Notes: generated by a model from the letters alone, not told the origin. A stretch of DNA of 62,000 bases from Branchiostoma floridae (GCF_000003815.2 NC_049982.1:5237105-5299104), one strand, 5' to 3'; shown: positions 1 through 12,949, numbered from the stretch's first letter. Numbers and translations: made by a program.

Positions 1-233
1 GAAGTTTTTCTTCACCATTGGAAGATACATGTACATGAAAGCTTATAGTTCCACCATACAGAGATGAATCAGCTCCTGTACATGTAGAAACGGCACAGTA
101 TGAGCAATGCAATTCCCGCCACAAAGAGAACAAGTGCATGGGATGTAGCTATTGGAAAAATATTCTGACCCTGCAGGTTCAAGCTCTTTGGGTGCTAAAT
201 AAAATATAGTCAAACTAGAGTTCGGCGACCTCA

Positions 234-1293
234 TACCTCCATGAAAATTTAGAGCTTTCATAAATTTCATGCAATTGACTAACACATTAACATAATTTAT
301 GCATGGTGTTGTTCATCATTGACTAACGTACACATGTCACAATTATAAAATTCCCATTATTAATCATAAAGCGGTTTTGCAATTTTTACATAAATTATGC
401 AAATAAGTTACTCATTACCATATTAGGTATCTGCTTATATTCTACCTATCATAATTAACATGTGTTACATTTATTGAAGTCCAGTTATTGAAAACAATGG
501 AATTATACCATTTCCTCATTAATTATGCAAATTAAGCTCTCATTTGCATAACATGTATATAATTATGAACATCTTTGCCTAAGGTACCCGCATGCCTAAT
601 ATGATGCCAATCCGTCAATCCTTTCTGCAGTTATCCTCATTGGAATGTCTTGACAAAAACGCCCCTGCAGTTCCCAAATTAAATGTTAGGGGGCTGAAAC
701 TTGCCCCACTTTGTCATGACACTGAAAGCTATCTACCACCCAAATGTCAAGACCATATCACGTCAGGGACAAGAGATACATAGAAAAAACTGCTATGGTA
801 GAATAAGCTCATTAATTATGCAAATGTGCTCTAATTTTGCATGATTAGTATTTCATCTTGTACAACATTGTCTGAGGTACCTACATACCAAAAATCGTGA
901 AAATCCGTTGTTCCCTTCTTGAGTTATCGTCTTCAGAAGTTTTTGACAAAAATGCCCCTGCTATCCCCAAACTAGACGCTAGGGGGCCCAAACTTATGTC
1001 ACTTATTTCCGAGCATAAGAGCTATCTAACACCAAAAAATTGGGACCATAGCTTGTTCAGAACATGAGATAGCAAAACCGGAAGTTGCGCTGCAGTACCA
1101 AGGATAGCCGCTAGGTGGCCCAAAATCTAATCACTTCCAGCTTTCATCGCACCCCACCAACACACCAAGTATGAAACCAATCCATCCAGCCGTTCTTGAG
1201 TTATCTTGTTGACAGACAGACAGACAGACAGACACACACACACACACACAAACGCAGGGTAAAATATAACCTCCATGATATTTCATGGAGGTA
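234..1293. mobile_element. 1.06-kb inverted-repeat element
   Basis: TACCTCCATGAAA at 234 is complemented by TTTCATGGAGGTA ending at 1293. Two degenerate internal repeats (about 590-790 and 880-1090) share TTGACAAAAACGCCCCTG and the TAGGGGGC motif. Near the right end is a second palindrome, ACCTCCATGATATTTCATGG, and a GACA/CA microsatellite at 1212-1250. No ORF of note. Its ends match those of the small element at 40695-40957. Confidence 0.65.
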
Positions 1294-1379
1294 ATAATAA
1301 AGTCATCCACGCAAAGGTTAGAGTTATGCTCTGCATACGTAAGTGTTACATAACTTCATGCAACGGATACTCTAGGTGT

Positions 1380-1760
1380 TGGCTGGTGAAGTTTGACTGT
1401 TTGTAACACGCAATACGAGGCTGAGATTGATGCAGCACTTACTGCAGTGCTTGCTCGTGTGTGTGTGACTCCCATATTTCCATCTCGCTCACGCGATGCT
1501 TTCCATCCTAAGTAACCCTAGCTCTAATACAGGGTCATCAGCGCATTAAATTTGTATTGGTTGTGGAATTACTCAGCGACTCTTTGCAGCACGCGATACA
1601 AGATTGAGATTTATGCCGCACTTACCTCGGTACCTGCTCATGTGTGGCCGCCATACATGTATTTTAATCCTGCAAACGCGATATTTTCGAAAGCAATCCT
1701 GGCGTTATATGGGGGCATCCAGCCATCAAATTTGTATCGGATGGGGGATAAGTTAAGGTG
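1380..1760 (+). repeat. Two degenerate tandem copies, about 180 bases each
   Basis: ACACGCAATACGAGGCTGAG near 1408 and CACGCGATACAAGATTGAG near 1590 begin two aligned units. Each ends in TCAAATTTGTATCGG or TTAAATTTGTATTGG. No coding signal. Confidence 0.55.
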
Positions 1761-2640
1761 AAGGATGGAGAGATGCGGTTTTGTAAGGCTCTGCACACTT
1801 CATTTTATGGATGACGTACTTTCACATTGCTGTTGAATCTTCCTCCGATCTCTGGTAGTTGAATCTCAAATGAATCAAAAGATGCTCTTTTTTGTTGTTG
1901 AGTACTCGAGAATGAAAGTTCATATTATGAATATTATGAATTTTCATTCTCAAGTACCCAATAAACCAACACTACTTACTAACTACTATTCAAAGTCAAA
2001 ATGTTATTTTCTTTTTAACTTGAAAGTTAATCTGTGCTGGTTGAAGATTTTCATGTTGGAAATTACAGTTTAACTTTTCAAGAATGCTTTCCACTCAGAT
2101 TTAGAACTTCCAAAATTGCTGCTAACCAAGAAACTATGTTTCTCTTGCCTGATGAAAGTGTAGCGTCCTCAACACAAATGTGTTTGTTAACGAGGGTTGA
2201 TTGTTAGAGTCAGGAAATGATGTGATTATTGTGCCATCAGGGGAGATGTGTGGCAATTTAAGTAAATACACTTCATGCTCTGGGTGATTGTTACTTGCTA
2301 AATCTAGGTTAGATGGTGCATAATTTTTTTGCCCTTTGTGTACTTCCAAAGTGGATAACCCTTTGAGGTACAAAAGTATAATCATGTATATTTATGAAGC
2401 ATGATGTAGGTTTTGGGTCAAAGTTTTTAAGTTTAGGTACTACTTGTACCTTTTGGAAAATGTACTATTTTTAGCCACCCTTTCTTCCTAGCCCTCTGTT
2501 TTCATGATGTCCCCTTGTTTTTAGTTGAAAATATCAGGAAAAAAATGAATTTGTGTAGTTCATTAAAGCTTGAAGTTAACTTTTGCATGGATCAATCTCA
2601 GCAAACTTCTGTGAGAAGTTGCATATTGACTGTGATTCAT
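1761..2640. other. No feature recognised
   Basis: AT-rich sequence without convincing ORF, repeat boundary or RNA gene. Confidence 0.5.
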
Positions 2641-3639
2641 CATTGACTGCCTAAATCATGGTGTCTATGCCAGACCGGTTTTGGCATCGCCTATGACGTC
2701 ATCTGTGCGTGTAATAGCGCAGTTTATCTCGGATATATTGATAGCCGGACCTGGGACATGTGGTGTCGGATTTGCAGTGAGGATCCATACATCAGTGGGA
2801 ATGGTCCATCAGTCCGGTTCTAAGCTTAAGGCTAGCTCGTATATATCATTCTCCTACGCAGAGGAACCACAGTCGTGTCAAAACTCCTTGTGTTTACCTC
2901 TGCTATCTTGTGCACTCAGACCAGTTAGGGACCGTCCTACTTATAAATATTAATGAGCTTGCCCTTATATGGGCAGTCAGCCGTTGGGGATCGGGTGTAG
3001 GAGGATGGAGCCATGTAATATGTAACATGATTGGCTGATAGCTTCCCAGCGGCCTTTGCGAGACAGCTTGCGACAACAACAAGCCCAAGAAAGGCCTATT
3101 CTCTGATTGGTTGACAGCTTGTTTGTGGCGACAATCATAATAACCACTGATAGGGCATGAGATAGCAGGGCCCCATAGGCTAATGCCGTTGGGGACCGGG
3201 CGTTAGGAGGATGGTATATATTTGTTGGACAATGTTCACCTGCCTGCCTAAGTCCAGGGAATGACTCCTCTCCTCTCTATGAGGTTACACGGTTCTGAGC
3301 AATGGCTGGCTTTAAGTGTTCTTAATGCCAATTGCAACCAGCCTGAACTAGCTATAGCTTGCTAGTGCTACTGATATACTGGTTTTGGGCAGGATTTTCG
3401 CGGATTTCAGTCCTTTGAGGAATGTCGCCTACCTGCCTGAGTGTCTATGTCAGAGACTGGCTCTTCAGTCTTTCTTTCTTCACTCTTTCTCTCTATCTCC
3501 TTGAAGTTTCTCCATATTGCATGGTCTCATGTGGTAACTTCAGCTGCATTTAGACTCAATCTAGTGTCTTTCCAAGCTTAGGAGGTCTCCTGTATGCCTT
3601 TGATTTACAAAAACAATTCGTCCTTAGACACTTACCTCT
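2641..3639. other. Unassigned region with a short direct repeat
   Basis: GCCGTTGGGGATCGGGTGTA near 2981 recurs as GCCGTTGGGGACCGGGCGTT near 3185, each followed by GGAGGATGG and about 200 bases apart. The rest is unremarkable. The 90-codon open frame at 2681-2953 has no recognisable domain. Confidence 0.4.
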
Positions 3640-3981
3640 TAAGCCGGGTTACAATTCATGCGGCCGCCGGCCGAATTTGTCGCTCTGTCAGAGCTCGCCG
3701 AATTTCAACATCGCCCGAGCATCGGCTTTACTTTTTATCAAATAATCTGCACCGTCACAAATTGGACGGGGCTCGGTGTTTCCCTCAGTCATTGTCTTTC
3801 CTGCTTTTTTGGTGCACAACTGACATCCCACGGATGTTTAAATCCCAACGGACGAGCTGTTAAAAGTCGCCCGAAGCCCGCGTAATCGCCCAAACGCCGG
3901 TCATACTCCGGCCGAAAATGCCCATTTGGAGCTCGCTTCAAGTCGGCCGAGCTGAATTCTTGATTTGTAAACGGGGCTTTA
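3640..3981. mobile_element. GC-rich element with inverted ends
   Basis: TTAAGCCGGGTTACAA at the left pairs with TTGTAAACGGGGCTTTA at the right. The interior is strikingly rich in CGGCCG and GGCCGA words compared with its flanks (GCGGCCGCCGGCCGAATTTG). MITE-like; the target duplication is ambiguous. Overlapping ORFs here lie in all frames and reflect base composition only. Confidence 0.45.
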
Positions 3982-4404
3982 GCACACCACATGCAACAAC
4001 TCAGTTGCTCAGAAGACCTGATGGACTGTCTAAAGTTCCCACCCCATTTCTGCATGGGAACTTTTCTATTCTTCTGGGAACCGTTTGGAGAGAAAATTAC
4101 AAACCGGTGTCACCAAAGCCGTCACGCTGATGTCTGTTGGCTTTTAGACACCATCAAGTAACAATTTTGACATCTGAAAGCGTCGAATTAGAGGCGGTAA
4201 CGTCCCCCCAGAGTGCGGTTTAGTCCCAGGAAGAGGCAGTTAGGCTTGTCTCAGGAGTCCGTCCACGACTTGTGGTATTTCTGTTAGCCCTCATATGGTT
4301 GTTTAGTGTCGTGGATTAGAGTCACATTTGCAGAGTTTGCTGTATGAAATGGCCTGCCAAATGGCCCGTTGGAAATATTTATTCACTACGGTGACACTGA
4401 TTTG

Positions 4405-4695
4405 GTACTGGTCCAACAAAAAGCTGCTGAAATGAATGTTGTTCATACAGTCATGTTTCCACTGTTAACTTAGACCAAGTTTGACTGTAGAAACTTTTAA
4501 AAATATTATCAACTCTCCTCTACTTTGTTTTTGTTACTTTTTGGGGCTGCCCCAAAACATGTGAATGCCTGCCAGCATAATCTGTTCATTTTCCAATTGG
4601 TCCAAAATCCGGTCCTGCTTTTTTTCCGGTCCAGAAAAGGTCTGTTTTTTCCGGACTGGTCCAACAAGAAAAAAAAAGTTTTGTGCCCACCCCTA
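4405..4695. mobile_element. hAT-like MITE, 5'-truncated copy
   Basis: Contains the family core (AAAACATGTGAATGCCTG, CCAATTGGTCCAAAATCCGG, TTTTCCGG) and the right end GTGCCCACCCCTA. The left end with its inverted repeat is missing. Related complete copies lie at 31785-32194 and 39862-40330. Confidence 0.7.
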
Positions 4696-4734
4696 GTACA
4701 GACTACAGAATGATGCCCCGTGTTCAGGTAAAGC

Positions 4735-5101
4735 CCTGCTACAACTTCTACCTTCATGTCCACAGGGCAAGGAACTTTCTGTAATCATGTGGCATTTACA
4801 GTATTGTAGGAGCTTATCCCTATGCCCCTAAGCCCCCTTGCACATCTAAAACCTTCACCCCGCCAGCTATAATCCACACACATGTCCGCAGGGGAAGTTT
4901 CTGTAGTCGTATGGCATTTACCTCGCCGTGGAAGATAGAGTGGTTTTCTCATTTCTTGCAACTTTGCCAGCATGAGGCATTCTGTAAATCTGCCCCTGGG
5001 ATACCCGAGGCTTTCGTAGCAATATTCTCCAGGTTAGGAAAGTTGTGTGGATTACTTGAGTGTCAGAGTTATCTGTGCAGGGTTTTACAGGTGCGCCGCT
5101 G
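4735..5101. other. Unassigned, with a small tandem duplication
   Basis: TCATGTCCACAGGGCAAGGA near 4755 and ACATGTCCGCAGGGGAAGTT near 4882 are the starts of two units of about 125 bases, both followed by GGCATTTAC. Otherwise nothing recognised. Confidence 0.4.
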
Positions 5102-6230
5102 AATGCACCATCAGGATTTAGGCAAAGATTGTGCGGAAAATCCCAGCCCGCCTGGTCGCTGGCCCCGCTTCCCGGTCTTTGACCACGGTAGATGCTGATG
5201 TTGAATTTATTTTACAACTACAAATTGAGTTAAATGCTGTACATGTACATTGTATGTGTGAATGCTGTCAGAGTACAGATCTCTGTCAAGGTGGTTTCCC
5301 TCTATCTATATTCACACCATATACCATCTTTGCATGGGTATCCAGGTTAGCAACTAATTGGAACTAAGGCTGCTACCAGTTAAGGTACTGCCCCTTTATT
5401 GCAACACTCTGTTAGTTGATCAAATACTGGATACTTTAACTACTACTACAAGTTTTGAACTACAGTTTAAAAAAAGTAGTTTTACAGCACGATGGAGAAG
5501 ATATCTATCACTATTCTCACACTGCTGGTGTAAAAGTGGCATACTTGTGGGCGTATCCAGCTGAGCCCTGCTCATTTGAGAAGGCGTCGGCTCTGTCGTA
5601 TGTAATCCGTCATTCTCTACGTTTACAACATGACAAATGGAAGGGAAATGGAAATGGGATGTCGGATGGTGTAATTCCAGTTCATTTCGTGGCCGGCAAT
5701 CAGTCTATGTCTGCTTAGCTTCCTTCTAAAGCCTTGAGGCTTGTAAGGCGGAAGGAAACAGATTAGAGGAAGTGCTGGAAGATACAGCAACAGAAATGCA
5801 TGGTTATATTGTAAGATTTGTTAATTTGTAACCCAGCAGTGTTCCTTCAGCATTAGATTTATTATGGTATTTTGAAATATCATTGTGTTGCATTTCAAAG
5901 TGTCTGAATCACAAAGTGTCTTTTATAATATTATATTAACTCACAAGAAAAGGAATGAGTAGGATTTCTCATCCAGTTTTAAGAATCAGCTTTCTTTGGT
6001 GGAGAACTGTGACATGATTGTGAATAATTTTCAAGGGGAGGTACAATTTTGTACAAAAAGCATTATTGAAGTGACTGGCAATATTTTGTTTGTAGCTGTT
6101 ATATGGGCAAATGATCTGTGCTTCGAGGTGAACACATTTTCCAGTGAGTGACCTTAACTGCATCACAAGACAGGTTTATTTAAAGGCTGATCTTGCATTT
6201 TTACCCTTTCCTTTCAAGTTTCTAAATCAG
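5102..6230. other. No feature recognised
   Basis: Ordinary AT-rich sequence. A small hairpin is visible near 5715-5755 (CCTTCTAAAGCC with GGCTTGTAAGGCGGAAGG). Confidence 0.4.
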
Positions 6231-6239
6231 CCCTGTCCT

Positions 6240-7465
6240 TGGTGCTGAAAGTCTAATTGTTCTTCACTCGAACTTTCTGAAACATTCATGAACCAACTTC
6301 ACTGAACAAACCAGCTTTGCCATGTTAGTCCCTCCCATCTAATGAAGAATGAACGTATCCACAGATTTGTAGGAGTGAATTTTACAAGACTTGTCCAACT
6401 CTGTTCTATAGCTTTGATATCATTCCAAAGTTTGATACACACATAATCATCCTCTTGATGCGGTATGTTCACAAATCTCTCAAATCAGGGGAAACTCCAC
6501 TAACTGTTCTTCACTCATCTCTTTGAAACATTCATGAACCAACTTCACTGAACAAACCATCCTTGCCATGTTAGTCCCTCTGGGTCAAGGATTTTCCTAC
6601 CATGTACCAATCAGGTAATTGATCCTGTATCTCTGAGCTCATAAAATAAGAATTACTGCTTGCCCGAGGAAAGTGGGTGTTATTGAGTGTGATTGCATGG
6701 AACAGGATTCCGTATGAGGGTGGCATCCCTCCGGTGGGAGTTCACAAGCTTACAAATGTAGCAGAGCTGCTGATGCGAACATGGTCTTTAGGGAAAACTC
6801 CCAGGTGATCACTGGGTGTGGGATAAAGGGGGAAAACTTCTCCTTAATGTTGATTCCGATAAAAATGAAAGGAAAACAAATTCGAAAGTATTTCCAACTT
6901 TGAAACTAGATGTTGCCCAGAAACCTTGCTATCCGTACCAGTACATGTATATCACTCAGGTTAACCAGGTATCTTTTCCAAATACATTGTTGTTCAATGC
7001 TTGTCAGGGTGGGACAAGTCCATTTATCCGGTTGTCCCGAACAAGTGAAGGTGACAATCGGTCAGGTAAGATTTTCTTTCCAGGAGAGATATTTTGGTAT
7101 ACTTGGTACTTTCAGTTGTGGCATCAAGTAGTGGTCAACTCAGAAAAATAGAGCCAATAATCAAAAAATTATTAAGTGAAAAGTTGATTTATGCAAGTAA
7201 ACTTTTTATGTATTTGCCCAATAGGACAAGTAAATTTAACAAAACTTGTCCAACCCTGCTTGTCCTGAATTCTTTCCAGAAATTGACGGTCATCTCTATT
7301 GCATTTATATGCAGTGGCCGTCATCCCTTGAAGCTACTTTGGTATCTATAATGAGATAAGTTCTGTTTTATGGGTTTGATATCATTCCAAAGTTTGACAC
7401 GCACATAATCATCTTGTTGATGCGATACGTTCACAAATCTCTCAGATCGGGAGAAACTCCTTATC
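6240..7465. repeat. Interleaved direct duplications
   Basis: Two blocks each occur twice. TTCATGAACCAACTTCACTG with flanks is at about 6242-6330 and 6503-6585. GATATCATTCCAAAGTTTGA through GAAACTCC is at about 6413-6499 and 7374-7460. The order suggests duplication followed by insertion of the MITE at 7005. Confidence 0.7.
7005..7258. mobile_element. 254-bp MITE, CAGGG...CCCTG ends, 5-bp target duplication CTTGT
   Basis: Ends CAGGGTGGGACAAGT and ACTTGTCCAACCCTG are inverted repeats. CTTGT flanks both sides (7000-7004, 7259-7263). The interior has GGACAAGT and TGCCCAATAGGACAAGT words shared with the copy at 37773-38096. Confidence 0.8.
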
Positions 7466-8955
7466 ATTCAGAACTTCAGCCGTAAACCTTAATGGAGGTG
7501 TCGAAAATAGTTGAAATATGGATTTTGATGTGGATATCAAAATACAGGAGTCGAAATGCTGGTGATATGATCTTATTACACTTTTACTGAGATTTCCCAA
7601 ATGACACAGGTTTGGCGTTTTAGATATGATAGAATGTGCTGAAAGATGTTGCCAGTAATGCGGCTGTAAAAGGCAAAGCGAAACTGTTATAAATCAAGTA
7701 CAGTTGTAGATGATACAAAGCAGTGTGCCTGATGACTGACTCTAGTGCAGGGCTGATACCACAGTTAGACCTCTCTATAGGAAAGCATGTTAAGATACAC
7801 TGAAACAAGGCTTCAGAAAAGAATTAACCCAAATTTCAATGTTAAGAATTTTATTTTTCTCCTCCAGACAGTGACAAGGGTCATCTGTATAAACCATCAA
7901 AAGAAAGCAGGGTGTTGATCAGCTCAAACTCTGAGGAATGCTCGTGGGGTAAAAAGCGGTGTTCCAATTCCCAAATTTTGTACTAAGCTACCTGGGTTTC
8001 TGTATAGCCGGTATAACCGCCCTTCAGTGTAACACACCAGCATTAAAATTAAGTTACATCAAGCAAAATGTGGTTGCATTTGCAAGTGTGCAAGTAGGTG
8101 TTTCGAGCATCGCTTAATAGTCACCGCCTCAGTGGAAAGGGAGTTACTCAGTTAGTATTCCATGGTTTTGTGTGTGCCTGTGTGGCTTGTTACAGGCAAT
8201 GTTACATGATTCAGGGTCTAATCACCGGGCTGATACCCCCGCCCCAGCTGGAGGTATCGGGTTACCTTGGATCCAGTCCGCACGCAGATTCCTCTGCCAG
8301 GCTCCTCTGTGTGTAAATTAACTGTGGATCATGCTGTTCAATTGCCCTGAAAATGGGCCATCTTCATGCATGCCATCGCCTGATCAAGACGTGAGCGGGG
8401 TTTGAAATAGTCCCCTTGAAGAATGGAGGCCCTGGCCAGAAGGAGTACATGTATATTCATTGGCTACACACTGCACTGCATATTATATTGCTATTGTTTT
8501 TTAATGATAGACATTGAAGGACAACTTGTTAAAAGCAGGTAGAACGATTAAAGAGAAGTGATATGAAGCATTGTTCACTTGATACGTCATCGTAGAGAGT
8601 CATATGCCAGCTTTCCAGGGCACCTTGGTGGTTGAAGCTGTAAAATTCAATTTGTTTGTAGATACTGAGTTATCAATGTAAAAGGTTCAGAGAAAGGCTA
8701 TGTTTTATACTGTCATACCTGACTGCTTGTCGCCATTGCATCGTATTAAGTCATGCTGCTGTTTGTTTTATGAAAAGTTGTTGTGATTCCAAATTTGTAC
8801 GAAATTTGCAAGTAGCATGTACTAAAAGTGCAGGTACTAAATCCCTTTATTGGAGTATAAAGGCAATCAGAGCACAGTATAGCATACAGTTTTTTTTCAC
8901 TGCTTGCTTTCCAGTTAATAGCTTGCAAATTTTGTAAACAAGTGTGGCATCATGT
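7466..8955. other. No feature recognised
   Basis: No supported gene, RNA or element boundary. Confidence 0.4.
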
Positions 8956-8959
8956 TGGC

Positions 8960-9240
8960 ATAACAATTAGGGTGTTTGGGCCAGCATCCAGAGGTCCTGG
9001 GTTTTGATCCCCTGTCTTGCTACCAATCCTGTGCCCTTTATGACTTTGCTCACTCCATCAAGGTGTAATAATGGGCACCTGACTTTGGTTTGGGAGTAAA
9101 AAGGCATCGGAAGGAGAGGGATGGGCTCTACCTTCCAACACCGTTCCCTAGACACAGTGGAAAAATACAACCCACTGCCCCCATGGCCTCAAAAAATGGC
9201 TATTGGACTATCTTACCGTTACTAACGTTAAAAGAAACAA
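8960..9240 (+). mobile_element. tRNA-derived SINE
   Basis: Head has a B-box-like GGTTTTGATCCC near 9012 behind a degenerate A box. The body contains GGAAGGAGAGGGATGGGCTC and CCATGGCCTC. The same body appears reversed at 45750-45980. Confidence 0.6.
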
Positions 9241-9294
9241 ATTATCTGAAAGTGGGTTTCCAGCAAGAGTGAGTAGCAAGACTGTATGATTCAT

Positions 9295-10700
9295 CATCTG
9301 TGACTGTGCGTGGTTGGAGGTGTGAAGGCCTGATTCTAAGTAACAGTTCTTGAGTAATGGGCTTCACACTGCACCATCTTGATTGTGAGGATAACAGACA
9401 TGAGTATCGATTCTGGCCTTTTTCCATCCTTCTTTAAGAAACCCATTCGTTCGAGTAGAAGGACAAGGACGCTCAAGACTTCTACCATCTTTGTAATTTT
9501 GGCTGCCAGGTCTTTGGAAGCTGCTACTTGTCTAGTTCATAATCAGTTACGACATCGTAGTCGCCAGGAATGTCTTGCAAAAGGAGCGTGAAAGTTTTGT
9601 CTTGTCTTGTCCCGTAACTGCTTACTAGTAGATGTTTTTCTTTCACTGTTTAATCTGATTCATTATAATTTGTCTGTGCGTGGTTGGAGATGTGAAGGCC
9701 TGATTCTAAGTAACTGTTCCACAGTAATGGGCTTCACACTGCACCATCTTGATTGTGAGGATAACAGACATGAGTATCGATTCTGGCCTTTTTCCATCCT
9801 TCCTTAAGAAGCCCATTCGTTCAAGTAGAAGGACAAGGATGCTCAAGACTTCTACCATCTTTGCAGGTTTGGCTACCAGCTATTTCAAAGCTGCTACATA
9901 CATTTATAAGTCTTTGTTGCCAGGAATGTCTTGCAAATGGAGCGTAAAAGTTTTATTTTGTCACTTTACAGCTTAAATGTTATTCTTTCACTCTTGTATC
10001 TGATTCATTACAACTTATCTATACCAAGTTGGTAGTGTGAAGGCCTTCACATTAAACCATCCTGATTCTGAGGATAATGGGCATGAGCATCAATTCTGGC
10101 CTTTTTCCAATCCGTCTTGTAGAAACATGTCAAGAAGTCACTGCCAGCTGTTTGGAAGTTGCTACAAAATGAGGGAAAACTTCTCAGTTAACAGCATTAT
10201 GTATATTGCAAAAGGAACATAAAAATCTTGTATCATCTTGTCACCTAACAGGTTATGTTACAATTTTAAGACTTTATATCCGGACACAAAATAAAGCGCA
10301 AGTACCAACAAGCTTTCGATCAGTCCTCTGATAGTTCTCAAGTTGAAATGACCCAACACCAGGTAAGCGATTTATTTTGCGTCTGAAATAAAGTCTTAAA
10401 ATTGTAACATAATATTGACTACCGTCACAGATGAACTTACATTCAAACCCAACAGCTTTGTTGTCTGTTTTTTAAGTTCAGTCTTGCATTGGATTCATAA
10501 CTTGTCTTTGCTGAGTTGGGGGGTGTGAAGGCCTGATTCTATATGCTCTAACTATTTCGCAGTAATGGGCATCACACCGCAAAATCTTGGTTGTGAGGTC
10601 GTAACGGGTCATGAGCAATTTGATGTTTGGCCTTTCTCCAATCCCCCACTATAAGGGTAAGACCTCATATCTAGCATGGAAGGGCAAGGACGTTCTAGAC
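9295..10700 (+). repeat. Tandem array, unit about 370 bases (four copies)
   Basis: Copies begin near 9300, 9672, 10030 and 10515, each with GTGTGAAGGCCTGATTCT or a decayed form, GGATAACAGACATGAG and TTCTGGCCTTTTTCCATCC. The first two are about 90% alike; the last two are decayed. The third contains the Tc1-type MITE at 10253-10412. A shorter echo (GAAGGACAAGGACGTTGAAG) occurs near 11100. Confidence 0.85.
10253..10412. mobile_element. Tc1/mariner-type MITE, 160 bp
   Basis: The terminal 25 bases (TGTTACAATTTTAAGACTTT core) are perfect inverted repeats, extending imperfectly to about 55 bases. TA lies at both ends as the likely target duplication. No coding capacity. Confidence 0.85.
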
Positions 10701-12107
10701 CGTTGGTCAGGCTAAGCCTTAGGTAGGATTTTACTTAAGGGGATCCAAATTTCTATTTGAGTCGTGGTAAATGATATACATGTAGGCGCCACTATTGTAT
10801 ACAGGGGTGTCCTGGGGCATCTACCTTCATTCCATGGTGCAGAGTTGTCGAGATTTTTAAGTTAAAATGGTGCATTCTAAATTATCCTGAGGGGCAAAAA
10901 TTACTGTCAGAGAGGTCACAGTAGATGACCTAGTGGCATCCCTGGTTAATTAGAATTTCATGCTTGTCAGAGGTTCTGCTCCCCAGTGTAAAAGAGTCTG
11001 GTACATCCAATTTCTTGTTATTTTAAGAAAAGCAATTCCAAATGAAGCCTTGAGTATGCCTGGCTAAAAGTCTATTCTTCCAATAGCTTCATTTTGATAG
11101 AAGGACAAGGACGTTGAAGACTGCACAAGTAATGTGGACGTCCTTGTGAGAAGCTTTAGGTTTCTAAGCCTATTACAGTATTATACATGTACAGTAATGG
11201 ACCTATTATCAACTTTGTCTGTTTAAGTCCATAAGTATGGATTTCTTGTTAAGACTTTTTCACACTAAGGAACAGCAACCAGCTCACACTACCGGCGTGT
11301 CGCACTGAGCGACTTAGAAAGTCGTTTTTGTATCAGGCTACATCTCTGTATAACAAGACTTTGTAGACATTCATTTCCTCTCAATGACAATTGTCTAATG
11401 TTCTCTGGAATGACGAAACGCTGACGTCTTTTATTATGTAACTCTATTTTATGATGAATGTTTTATAATGATACTTTTAGACTGATACTCTCGGGCACAA
11501 TTGTAATTTGGTTTAGAATTTCAGTTTATGTACTAAACTGCGAAAACCAAAATAAAGCTCTCATCTTTCCATGTCCCCACATTGCCACCAGATTGATCAA
11601 ATGTTGTCATCCATCTCAATAAGGTGTCCAAAGCATACATCGTATATGTGTGGGTGGGTATTCTAGCACGCACAGCTGGTAATAGTACCTACCAAGCCAC
11701 TTTGCATGCTGATTTTTTAAACTTCCTATATAGTATATAGCCCCATGGCTGATACCAGTTTAATTAGCTACTAACAGCATGCTCCAGAGTTAGGCCCAAT
11801 CTACACACAGTTTTTACCGATATCTGTGGAGATGTCGGGAGGGATCTAGAACGTAGGGGACCGGACACCCATGGCGCTTGCAGTCATAAACATATAGCGC
11901 GATTTTCCAAATGGCGTTATATGCTAATGAGCCTTCCCAAAGTCGGGAAGCATCTACGTGCGCGCGAAGCTGTCGGGGACCCCTGCTAAGCTATCGGTAA
12001 GGTATCGTACGAATGGTCAGGACCTTTCGGGAGAAATTTTCCCGATATCGTAATGGCGATATAGTAGTTCCATCTAGACGATGAAAAAAGCTGTCGGCAA
12101 GAGGTTG

Positions 12108-12689
12108 TACGAGGGGCATTCAATAAGTAATGTCCCTGACCCATTTCCCATAGCAGGAGATTAATGAAACTTGGCACAGTTATTAGTCTGTCTCTTCATA
12201 GGAACCACCCAGAGTTTTGCATTTCTCCCATAATTTGATGTAGCTCTGGACACCGTTCTTGTAGGACATCCCAGGTTGGTCCTCCGACAGATGCCTCATC
12301 AATGGCAGAAGAGGGACGACCAGGTCTGGGAGCTGTTTCCACAGACTTCCGACCTTGTTTGAATTCAGGATGCCAGCGTTTTACAAGGTCATATGATGGG
12401 GCATCATCACCATAAGTTTTTTTCATTTCATCAAAAGTCCCCTTTGGTGTGCGTCCTTTCAAATACAAAAACCGGATCACTGCACGACACTCAACTGGTT
12501 CCATTTCACACCTGGTCCATTTCACACCTGACCCAGTTCAAACACCAGTAAATCAGTAACCACAATTAGTTCAGAGCTGTTTTTTGCAACATAAGGCATA
12601 GAGATATGAATCATTACACATGCAAAATTTCATCTAGATCAGACAACTGGAAGTGGGTCAGGGACATTACTTATTGAATGCCCCTCGTA
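12108..12689 (-). mobile_element. Internally deleted mariner-like transposon nested in the 11790 MITE
   Basis: Inverted ends TACGAGGGGCATTCAATAAG and CTTATTGAATGCCCCTCGTA are perfect and extend to TAATGTCCCTGACCCA. TA target sites lie at each end. About 580 bases remain of a normal length of about 1.3 kb, so most of the catalytic domain is gone. Confidence 0.9.
12196..12525 (-). pseudogene. Mariner-like transposase remnant (DNA-binding region)
   Basis: A 109-codon minus-strand frame with the helix-turn-helix region of mariner transposases: EPVECRAVIRFLYLKGRTPK, then YDLVKRWHPEFKQGRKSVE and APRPGRPSSA, the GRP linker. The D,D(34)D catalytic core is missing through internal deletion. The last residues (CPELHQIMGEMQNSG) come from sequence beyond the deletion. 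Not expected to be active. Confidence 0.85.
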
Positions 12690-12949
12690 GGCTCGCCGAT
12701 ATCGGAAAAACTGTGTGTAGATTGTGCCTAAGAGATTGGTATTTGCGTAGGTGTGACAGACAAGTCGTTTACTGTAATGCTGGCTGGCGCCTCAGTGTGC
12801 ATGCAAAGTGTTTGTTAAACACAAGGTGGTTATACTGCATGCCCTATGACAGATAAAGACACAGCTTTTTAGTATTTGCTTCATGTGTATAAAGCATTTT
12901 GCCCCTTCTATTGATTTACAGTAACTGTCAAATTCGTAAAAGTGAGCAC

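Larger units (their letters stand above)
11790..12731. mobile_element. MITE with 34-base inverted ends, split by a mariner fragment
   Basis: TTAGGCCCAATCTACACACA at the left matches TTAGGCACAATCTACACACA read from the right end, continuing to CCGATATC. GAG is directly repeated outside both ends. Without the inner insertion (12108-12689) the element would be about 360 bases. It contains GATATCG and TCGGGA words and no ORF of its own. Confidence 0.8.

Noticed and set aside
2681-2953. 90-codon ORF near the left edge
   Set aside because: No domain, no neighbouring exons in phase, and composition like the surrounding sequence.
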